A stretch of DNA of 64,000 nucleotides from Agrypnia vestita (Eukaryota; Arthropoda; Insecta; Trichoptera; Phryganeidae). Numbering within the stretch: the stretch's first letter is position 1; each line of letters opens with the position of its first letter. Shown here piece after piece: positions 36,135 to 48,100 of this stretch. Position numbers and translations under genes: made by a program. The notes beneath the pieces are model-generated. The model saw nothing but the letters and a program-made list of their open reading frames with translations. It did no database searches and was not told the origin of the DNA. The DNA lies in NCBI GenBank assembly GCA_016648135.1, contig JADDOH010001505.1, positions 1-64,000 of the forward strand, given 5' to 3'.

Positions 36135-39100
36135 CTGCGTTCACAGAGTACACAAAACTATTTTAACATATTTATAAATAACAGGCTGTCAATATACCTA
36201 AGTTATAAAGCATTATGGGCTAAGAGTCAGCGACCGCCTCTATCAAACCTGAAATATTTTCTGTAGACTTTCATTATACTAGGTAAGGTTTGAATATTAT
36301 GACATTTTTAGCAAATAACAAACCTGATTTTTTACATATTTAATAGGACAGTAATAATATATACTCGTATTAATTTGCCAGACGCTTTTAGTGGGTCATT
36401 TCTTTCACCAGACTCTTAAAAGCTCTATAAATAATCATGTCACTTATGTTATAGTACGAAATCAGAATTTTATATATTTTATTTGGGCAAATATTTATCA
36501 ATGTTACCTTGATACCTTATATTTTAACGTTTTACTTAAGGTGAGTTGGGGTAAGTGCAGCGTAGAAAAAGAATAAATGAAGTGATCGTACAGCTCACCA
36601 GATTATCACATCGGTTTAAAATTTTTATGAGTAATATATTAATTATTTCTTAACAATTTCTTAACAAAATAATTTTGTTTATAATTAAATGACAATATGC
36701 TTTGAAATTGATTTTTTTGGGAATTTTCCTAATTAGTGCATCTACCTTGTTTTTAACAACTTATAAATAAAATAAAAATTACATCCATTTCAAGAAACAG
36801 TAAACGCACAAAATCGTTACCTTAAAACAGAATATCGGCCCGATTCTGAAAATAACAATGTCTGGATCTTTAAGATCTTTATCCCAACACTTAATAGACG
36901 ATAATAAAAATTAAAAATGTCCAGAGCGGATTTTGTAATTCTACGGCTCAAATGCACTGTATTAAAAGATGATATAAGAAAGATTGTTTCTTACAATCGT
37001 ATTAATTTCTTCATCCACAGCGTCCAGATGAAATATCATGGCTAAACTTGTAATGACCGCGTTCGGCGTTACCGCGTATTCAAATCTTCCCACCTTGACA
37101 TTTTTTGACAGATATGTCTGGATCTTTAAGATCGTTATCCCAACACTTAATAGACGATAATAAAAAATAAAAATAAACGAGAGATAGCTTTACGTCGGTG
37201 TTTGTTTCTATGAGGGAGGGAGAAAGATGTAAATTTTTATCTGTCAAATGTCAAGATGGGAAGATTTGAATACGCGGTAACGCCGAACGCGGTCATTACA
37301 AGTTTAGCCATGATATTTCATCTGAACGCTGTGGATGAAGAAATTATTACGACTGTAAGAAACAATCTTTCTTATATCATCTTCTAATACAGTGTATTTG
37401 AGCCGTAGAATTACAAAATCTGCTCTGGACATTTTTAATTTTTATTATCGTCTATTAAGTGTTGGGATAAAGATCTTAACTTGTTGTGGGCCGTAAATTT
37501 TCGGAATTTTTTGTGATTTTTCTTTTTACGAAAAAACCATGAAAACATGCGTATATTAAAAAAAACACACACACATTCATATTATTTTATCGTAAGTGTC
37601 GAAACGCAATGATTTTTTTATCATTTAAGTAAAAAAAATAATCTTTTTTTGAATTTCCATTTTTCTGAAAAATAATAATATTTTTTTTATTTGTTTATTA
37701 GAGACAACACTACTATTAATAATAATAATCATCTTCTGTGTGATATATTTTGTTGCACGGCACGGCACACGACGGGACATCGCACTCATAACACATAAAT
37801 ATGATACACTTTCACACACACACATATTTCAAATAAACGCAACAAAATTGCGTGTATTTTTGTTAATAAATCACTATTAGTATTCAATTGAATCATAAAC
37901 CAACAAAAACTGACAAATATCGCAAAACATATCGTATATATTTGTATATACGTGTACAAATAAATCGAAAATCGAAAAAATAAATCGTATTTCCCGCGCA
38001 CATTGCGCGTGACCTTGACGATGGAATATTTGAATTTCGATTGCACAACACGCGATCGGGGCGACATCTACAACTTCTCTATACGATTTTGACGGCAGAA
38101 AAACTTCCGTTTTGATTGTTGATTTAAAATATAATCGGTGATGTTTTTGAGTTGAAAATGGAACGACAGGTCACAACAGGATTTCTCTATTGGGATAAAA
38201 TTACGTTTTTCAAATTCGATACGCGGCCGTCGATAAATAATTTATTTTGTGCCTGTCGGATATATGCGTCGGCGGCCCAGGGGGGGTTAAAGATCCAGAC
38301 ATTGTTATTTTCAGAATACGGATGTATATATTTTAAAAAACATGTGATATCAAATTAATATAGTGCCAGATGGAGAAAGTGAAATTTTTATTTTTATTAT
38401 TTAATTTAAAAAAAAAAATTGTTAAATACAATTAGAACTTAGGCCCGGTTGCGCCATCTAAAGTAAAGGTAAAAAAAGTTACTTGAGTAACTTTTTTTAC
38501 AAAAACGGGTTGTGCCATCTATGGTAAAAATATTTAACTCGCCGAAGTACACACATGAGTAACTTTTTTTTACTCTGCAAGATAGGTGGGTAAAGGTAAA
38601 AACGTTGGTAAAAAAAAAATGGCCGTCCTCTCACAGCTGATTTGAAAATGTGACATTTGTCCATATAGGTACTTGTCATTTGAATTTTGTCGCTGTCATT
38701 TTCGTATTGAAATTTGTAAACATTAAAATGAATCTTTTAATTTCGCGTTATTTTAGCGATGGATTGACGTTTTTTTGGTTTGTTTCATAGAATAAAGTGG
38801 TTTGGTTGAACTGGTTTTGAACCATTTTGAACCGCAAAAGTACGTATTGCCAGTGGTGAAAAATTGAAATAAATCAAATTCCGTAGACAAATGCGGTATT
38901 TGAGGTTTATTCCGCTTGGCACCCTATTAGCCTTATTATTGGTTTGACAGTGGTAAAAAAGACGTTTGTGCAACCCGAAATCGAGTTCACTCTCAGCTGA
39001 GGGTTAAAAAAGTTACTCGGGTCAATATTACTTGAATCAAATTTACTTCTGCTGGCGCAACCGAGCCTTAAAGTAGGTACCACTAGTTAAAATTCTGTCC

Positions 39101-42100
39101 ATACAAAAATATCTAAGAGAGATGCATCTACAATGTTGTTGCACTTGATGCAGTATGACAAAATCATGTGGAAGTGTATCTACTCTCATAAATCAAATTT
39201 CTTTTAAATATTCATTAAATCAATATATACAAAACAAAATATAACTCAAATAAAGTGTACTCACCAAGTTTCCGTATTACAAGTTTTTGTGAAGTTATGG
39301 ATAATTTACAAAAGATTCCCAAGTCGCACGCCGAGATAAACCAGTGCTCAAAATTTAAATGCTAATGACTGACAACGTAGACCATTTTGCAGCTCCAACT
39401 ATGTGTCACAGCGTGAATTAAACTGATTTTAACAAAGTCTTCTAAGATGGCAACACTGTAACATGATCTGTATACAAGGTAGAAGCGTTAGATGCACTTA
39501 CCCCTTGTATGTACTTACCCCAACCAGTGGCGGCTGGTGAGTTATCGAACTGGTGGTGCACTTTACTTGCTCACTAAGTATTGTGATTAGAAATTGCAAT
39601 AAAACAACAATTAACATAAAATATGTCAGTGAATGGACACTCACCACATTCCCAGATATGATATTCCCAGATTTTTCCCACCAAAATATGTTTGATGGCG
39701 CGGTATTATCACGATAAGTCTTGAACAGTTCTGACGAGAGCACTCCGGCGGTTAATTTGCACACCACATTCTTAACTGCGGAAAACGTAAGGGATGAGGG
39801 CTGCCATCGCAACCATATACCCACGAAATTTCACTGCGTAGACCATGGCGATTGTATTGAACCCATTATCAAGGATTGGTGTAGATAGGAAGTAGTTGAC
39901 ACCGTGACATATTAATTACTTCTAATACATAGAGATGGCGTTACCAATGTTAATTTTTATTATTTTTTATACACTAAATCAATGCGGCGGCATTTTTCCG
40001 ATGCGAGATGTTCAATCACCTTTTTATTAAAGTCGGGTATTGTTTGTATAATTTTTTTTTCAATACTGAGCACAGAAAGTGCATTTAGCCGATCCTAATA
40101 ATGCAAGGAAAGCAAAAGAATGCATTAAGACGCTGCTCACATCCACACAACCATTTCTTTCTATTATACATATCACTTTTAAAACTTCGCGTGAATGCTT
40201 TATTTTTCGATTTGCACTCTTGTTTTAAATTTAAAAAGGGCCTTGGCGGTCCCGCCAATTTTATATCAACTTTATTTTGAAAAGTTTTATTATTGTGTTT
40301 AATATAGTCAATGTTTCTGCTCATTTTCACTCACACCACACACACAGTATAAACAATAATAGATATAATTAACGCGTCACAGATACAACCAAAGAGGTTG
40401 GATACAACGAAATTATACTGATAACGAGCTGTCATCCAGAGACCACAATGGCCGCTGTGCGCCAGCGAATTTCGTCAAACATCGGGTGCTTTCGCTAGTC
40501 TTCGGTTCATACGTGCGGCGCTCGAGCTCGGCTCATAATTCGATACATTTCTTGAACAATATTTTGTTTCACGCGTCAGGCATATTAGCTCGTAATCCAT
40601 ACAAGTTGTATTGGCAGCTCTCGTGCGCTTCAAGTACACGCTGAAGCGCACGAGAATATTTATTTACAGGAAAAGTAAGTCTTATTAGCTTAGCAAATCG
40701 CTTAAATTGTTCCGTCATAATTGGAAATTTCATTTGTTATGATTTTGTTTGTTTAAAGAATAAATATTAATATAGTAATTTAAAAATAAATTTTTTTGAA
40801 TTGACGGTTCAGCGCACGAGCGCACTTAAGGTACAGCCGCCACTGACCCCAACTCACCTTACACTCTTTTTTGTACCTGTGTTATCTGCCAACTCAAATG
40901 TCATAATATCCGTTTTGTAATCTACTATAGTGTCCATCTATAGAAGATATTTTAGGTTTGATACTATAATGTAAGTCTGGCGGTCGCTGGCTCCTACTCT
41001 ACTATTGAGAGGTTTGGAGTATAGTAACGGAATACACTACACTTTAAACAGAAGTAGTGAAGTGGGAGAAAGGGAACCAGACATATCGAGGGATCATGTG
41101 GAACATAACAGTGTGTGAAATGTGGATATATGTACAGGGTATGTGATAAAGTATAGATAATGCCTTCCAACCCTTATTTTAAATTATGATTTAAGAAAGT
41201 TTTGGAGCGACGATTATAGAGCGCAATGAGATCTGATGTCTAAAAGTTTAAACATAAGTCATAAGGGTTTCAAAATGGTTGCATCAAAAACATTGCATTC
41301 ATATTTGTTCAAAAACAACAAGAAAAAGTGATATGAACATAAAATCGGTAAATAAGATAATCTACGCCAGTAAGACCTTTTAACCCATTTTTTTAAATAT
41401 TAGTCTCAAGATGCTATCCACTTAAATTATTTGTTGCCTTTGCAATAGTCAACAGCCAAAGTTAATAATTAAAAAATTAATGTTGAATGATTCCTGTTTA
41501 GTCTATTTACTTGATCCATAATAAGAAATTCAACCTTTGAAATTGAATTTTTGTAATAAATATTTGGTCGACGATCACATAAATATATAACTATTTCTGT
41601 TTTTCCTCTTCATTATAACAAATAATGACTATACAGGTCTCAGAAACTAATTTTTCCAAAATGTTGAATGGAAGACTTAAGATACAAGATTTCCTTACCG
41701 TTTTAATTCTCTCGGTGAGCACAGTCTCTACGCACGTGGTCTGCGCTGCAATATGGTGAAGGCTGACTTGTGCTGGCTGCGGCTTACTGGTGCGCAGGAT
41801 GCACGGTGCGAAGACAATTGCCAGGGCGCTCGCACTCATGCGATTGGCCTGTTCGTGGGCAGCCACACGCGATAAGTGGAACATGAGGCGCTCCATCAGG
41901 TCAAAGTTGGGCTTGGGCAACTTTTTCAGGATAGCAAAAAGAGTCGCCACTCGATCCTAAAGACACATTTCTGATATATTTTGGGTACCTTTAAATTTGG
42001 GTTGAAAGGATTTGGTGTAGTTCAAAATGATTATTTGATGGCTTGAATTATTAATTAACGTTTTACTGTATTTCGGAGCTATGATTACCTTAATTTAAAC

Positions 42101-45100
42101 ACCCCTACTTTACATTTTAGGTCAGTCCTGACCAGTGTGAAATCATGGTTTCACTGTATATACAGAGTGTCTCAGAGCTAGTAGTATAGTAGCCTTGTAA
42201 AAAATTTATATTTTCAAGTTTTGAAAGGTTTTTATTATTTTATTTGACTTGTATTAAAGCAAATGAATTTTTCATAATCAATATAAGTTACTACAATAAT
42301 AGTTCAACTTTTTGCAAAAAATAAGTCAGAAATAACTATTGATATACTCACGGTTGCTTGAACATTTTCGACTCATTATCAAGGCAGGAATCCACCTATT
42401 AGCTATGAGGCACTCTGTGTAGTTCGTTGACTTTTAAAAGTCAATGTGTGATTTGCTGCGTAATTGACCCATGAAAGAATTCAAACATTTGGCTTGAACG
42501 AAATGTTCACCTGTACATTGATGCAAAACAAAATTCACAAAAAAAATACCTGAGGATCAGTCAGGCTCGCAGCCATGATGAAGTCATCATAGCAATCAAA
42601 GGTCAGCAGAGGCTCCGGCATCTCACGGAAGAAACATTTCAGCACAGAAGTCAACACGTGCACAGAGTAGTTTTCTAACTGATTAGCCGTTTCATCAGGA
42701 TTTGCATCCAAGAGAGTTCTTAATTCTTTCACCTATAAACAAACGATTGAACATAAGTTTTTATAGGTATGTCTGCAACATTATTAATAATATATTGTCA
42801 CAAGTAAATCAATATTACTGATAATATATTGTCACGGGATCATGGCTGTGGGACGCAAATGAAACACCAAAAACAATTTAAACTTTAATTTACAACGCAA
42901 AGTCACTGGACACAGATTTAAACAGAGCACTATTCATAAATTCACATTAAATTTTGTAATTTGCACTTGCCACAATCTTCCATGGATATCTAGAAATCCT
43001 AATTCACTGGTTTGTATTGCTTTGATTACTATACATCACTTTTCACATGTCGGTAGGTACTTTCATGATTTTCTATCACAGGAACACACATGTGCTGACA
43101 ACATTCTGAGCTGCCGCACAGTTTTGCTTCTATGGCATTAGCCTGCTATCAACAATAACAATAAATAATTCTAATTGCGCATCGCGGTGCCCCCATATTT
43201 ATACCTGACCCGTTTGGAATAATCTGAAAATCAGTTGAATGCACAAAATTCCTAGAAGCTTTGAGAAAATCTGGTCCTTATAAATTACATCGTGGCTACA
43301 GTGTTAAGTTCAGTTGAGTTTGACAGCTGACGGAAATCATAGTTAAGTGAAACGGGCGAATAGACGAGCTACAAAGCAGGGTACAAAGTGTTCCACAGAC
43401 ACATAGAATATTCTAAGCAATGAATATAGTGTTCATAGATGAATGAAATATGTTAATGTTTGAAATTTGAACAACATACCCTGGAGCTGACACCGCTTTT
43501 TCTATAGATGCCCTCTGTGTAGAGACCGTATAGTTCTATGGTGGTGATAAGCCTGTCAACTACAACAGGAACTTTGCCATCTCCAGTCGACAGTTTGTAA
43601 AGAGGAATCCCAAACACGTGACCACCTCCGCCACCAACCACCAAAGTAGAGTTGTCTTTCCTACAGTGGGTTGTTACCTAAAATCAGAATAAAAGGTTGA
43701 ATACTATAAAAGAATAAAGGCTCGAGGGCCAAAGCGGGGTACGAAGCAACCTCATTCAAAAGTTCAACAATGCAAACAAGATTCTACTAAATTAGTCGTA
43801 ATTTAAAAATATTTAGTAGACATAGTATTTTGACGTCTCATCACTCACAAGCGTCCGGCCGATGGAAGCTGTGCAAGCAGAATGATGTATGTCCCGCTAT
43901 CGCTATGCACCGCACATGTGCATGCTGTTGCAGAAGCTACGAATATGAAGTTACGGTCCTATATTATAATATTTATTTCAAAATGCTTATAACTAGAAGT
44001 GACACGGAATTATTGGTATTATTGAAAAGAATTATTTATACTTATTTTACATTCATCACAAAGAAAAATGATGTATAAATCTGCTGTAACATGATCACAT
44101 TCTTCAATACTTTCATCGCAAATCAGACTAACCATAGTTTCAGTTATATAATAAAAACGCATCTCGCATACTACAAATATTTTTGCCATAATTTAGTATA
44201 ATCCTGGTGATGCATACAACATTATGACCTTGGTGTCTTGATTGATAAATGATGTGGAACTAAATTCAACTGGAATCTCGATTTTGACATAAAACTAGCT
44301 GCATCATTAAGCCATGTATTCACTAGGGGACAAATCACGAAACATTCCGCGCGGCATCACCATCTCATCAACATCTCGCATCGCATCGCGTCGCATCAAC
44401 ATCTACGCTCATGTTTCGGGGACAATGACGCGGTCATTTGACATGTACACACCGGGACTCGCATATCTTGTCGCGGAAATGTCACCCGATGAGGTTATGA
44501 TGACAGCTGCGGTATCTCATTTGGCAAAAATGGGGTTCCGCGCAATTCGAAATGTTTTTTTGGGTCGCAATTTCAAATTAACAAGGTTTTACTGTAGTAA
44601 ATTGAATATTATTAAAAACAAGGTCCTTTTTGGAAATAATTATTGTTTTCCACACGTCGCGGAAATGTCGCCCTATGAGGTTATGATTACAGCTGCGTAT
44701 CTGTTTATGTTAATGAGTTTATCGAAACGTAAGAGGAGAATGCGAAATTATTTACTGCAAAGAGAAAGAAGGACGGACATTCTATGCGATCTTCGATCGG
44801 TACAGCTCGATGAGTTCGAGAACAATTTCGTTTCCCCACATTGCCATCTTGACAGATACAGCCCATGCGTATTCACTTGTAAACATACAACGTGGTACTG
44901 ACGCTCCACGTAATGTTGCAGTGAGCTTGCTCGGGTACCGTGCGCATGGCAACGTTGCCACGGCACGTAGAAATGCCGCGCTATGTTGTGCGCGACGTCG
45001 CGGAACAGTGCATGACGTTGCAACGTCGACACGTAGACTCTATGCCGCGCGTGCTGTTGAGGGACAATTTGTCCCCTAGTGAATACATGGCTTTATGTTT

Positions 45101-48100
45101 ATAATTTTCTACATCGCTATCAAATATCTTCTGGGTTCAGATTTTTAAATTATAAATCATACTCTCAGAATCACATCGTTATCCTTTTCCGATAAATTAA
45201 ACAATTTCTCTTACATAAAATGACGTAGCGCACATCAGCAACACAGTAAAGAGATAAGATGCAACTGATACACATTGTAGCACGCTCGAATAAATAACCC
45301 CCCAATAACGAACAGATCTAAGATACGACTGAACCAAATACATGTGTCATGTCGATCTTAAAGGGAATTACCTTTTCGTATATTCCGTATTGTCAATGAA
45401 AAAACTTTTTTTTTCTACTTTTGACAGTTTTATTTTCTTTGGGTGTTGTATTTTTTAGGATATTTATGAGAATTACAAAGAATACCAGCTCAATATCATT
45501 ATTTTGGGGTTATGTTGGGCCCCATTCCATAAAGGGAGTGTTAAAGGAGAAGAAAGTGAAAAGGCCAAATTATAAAAAGCAAGGAATATCAATAAATTTG
45601 AAAAATATGAAAACAATCTTATGTGAACCAATTATCCCCTGTCCAAGTTAACTCCCCTCATATTTATGGCTTTCTGTATCTCAACATTTGAATATCTAAA
45701 ATAAATCAGTTACGTATACTTATTGCTTATTTTCATTTGTTGGCATTTATCCTTAATGTACACATTTTCCATTTTAGCCAAAATCATTTCTATCAGTATG
45801 AAATCAAGATTTCACTGTATTTGATAAAAACATAAAACATTTACATATTAAACAAGAATAATTTTGAAAATAATTAGTGAAGCTAATGAAACTAAAAATA
45901 TTAACATCCATTAAAAACGTCCCCACAAATTGGTAAACTCCTTGATAGCAAAAAGTTTAGGAGACTCCGTTTCCTTGCAAACAAATAAAAATTGAAGGAG
46001 CTATGTTGTAGATGACTGAAAAATGGATAATCTCATTTACCAAAGCTGCAAAACCATAGAAGTGAATTCACAAATTTACAATTAAGCAATTAAAATAGCA
46101 CCGACCTTCATGTAACATTTCTTGTGTGCAGCTAATTTGCAGGTCTGACAGATGAGAGAACGCTCTATGGGCCACATGAAGAACGCCTTGCAGATCTCGC
46201 ACTCGGTGGGTATGTTGATCATAGACAGGACAAATGTGTGGCCGGCATACATGATGGGATCATCCACCTAAGGGAGACAATGAATACATTTTGTTTTACA
46301 TGTCAAAGATAACTTGATTATTTGCAAAATATGTAGCATTTGTCACTTTTCTGCAGCTGAGGATTAACGTAAATAAAATAAGAGTCTTTGCAAACCAGTA
46401 TTTGTCAAATGGGCAACATTATTCCCTGTCAAATTATTATTACTAAGACATCCCATTTTTCCAATTGATTGTTAGAAATTTACAAAAATTGTCAAAATTA
46501 CGCTGGTTGAAAATATTTAATTATACAGTAGAACTTTATTAATTCGAAAATCAAGGGACCCAAAAAAACATTCTGAATTATGCGGAACCCCATTAATTTG
46601 AAATTCAAGGTACAAAAAATATACATCGCAATGCGGTTGCGAAATTTGCTAAAAATCGTAATTAATTTTATGAAAAAGTCTATTTTTACATAGGTACTTT
46701 AAGAAATCATTTCGAAAACGCAATATTTATCATACAAAGATCGCAGCATTTCTAATAACATTTTTAGTCTCACTTTTTCAAATTCAATCAAATTTCGAAT
46801 TATAAAATAAAATGTATTGATTTATGGTGCAAAGGACTAAAAATTATTACGAATTACCAGTGTTTCCTAATTATTAGGGTTAATCTTCTACGAAATTAAC
46901 CTGTTCCAGCATCATGTATACGCCTACTGAATGCATGACTTGGGCACGAAACGGGTTAGAATTTTGGGACTTGTGGGTTTTAAAAATTTTGAATTATCAG
47001 GGTTTGAATTAACCTGTCTAGGGCCCATAAAAATTCCAAATTTTTGTGATTTTTATTTTTACGAAAAAACCATGAAAACACGCATATATTAAAAAAAAAC
47101 ACACATATTCATATTATTTTATCGTAAGTGTCAAAATGCAATGATTTTTTTATCATTTAAGTAAAAAAATAATCTTTTTTTGAATTCCGATAATGTTGCC
47201 AGCGCAACATTTTCCAAAAAATAATAATTAATTTTTATTTGTTTATTTAGAGACAACACTACTATTATTATTTGATGCCTACCTAATGATCTCCTTCTGT
47301 GTGGTATATTTTGTTGTACGGCACACAACGGAACGTCGCACTCACACATAATTATGATACACTTTCACACACACACATATTTAAAATAAACGCACCAAAA
47401 TTGCGTGTAATTTGTTAATAAATCACTATTAGTATTCAATTGAATCATAAACCAAAAAAAACTGACAAATATCGCAAAACATATTGTATATATTTGTGTA
47501 TGTGTACAAATAAATCGAAAAAAATAAATCGTATTTCCCGCGCACTTTGTGTGTGACCTTGAATGACGGAATATTTGAATTTCGATTGCGCAACACGCGT
47601 TCGGGGCAACATCTACAACTTTTCTATACGATTTTGACAGCAGAAAAACTTCTGTTTTGATTGTTGATTTAAAATATAATCGGTGATGTTTTTGAGTTGA
47701 AAATGGAACGACAGGTCACCACGGGATTTCTCTACTGGAAAAAAATCACGTTTTTGAAATTCGATACGCGGCTGCCGAGAAATAATTAATTACGTTCCGA
47801 ACGCATGGGTGCGGCCTGGCCCGGGGCTCATTAACGGGGTTTTACTATATATATAAAGGACATTCCATTGTTAATTTTTTATAACTTATTAAATTTTTTC
47901 GAAATATGTTACTCAAAATGTTCATATATGTTATGTTCATGACGCAGGGGGCTAATAGTTGTCTCAAACTATGAATTACTGAACATTTTGGGTCTTCAAG
48001 GGTTTACAAATTTTGAATTATGAATTAACGGGGTTTTACTGTACTGTTACATTATGGCATCCGGAACATAACTGTATATGGCTTAATTTGACAATTTTCT

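Noticed and set aside
35737..36177. 146-codon plus-strand frame
   Set aside because: Antisense of the myosin-IX terminal exon, whose minus frame continues the RhoGAP exons in phase.
42831..43300. Confident LTR call
   Set aside because: Only one plausible end (TGTCACGGG) and a TATA-like block; the other end and the target duplication could not be located, so it is kept only as a weak feature.
44748..45079. Overlapping frames on both strands near 44.8-45.1 kb
   Set aside because: Lie in the GC-rich right arm of the Harbinger-type element; no family resemblance apart from the transposase-like plus frame.
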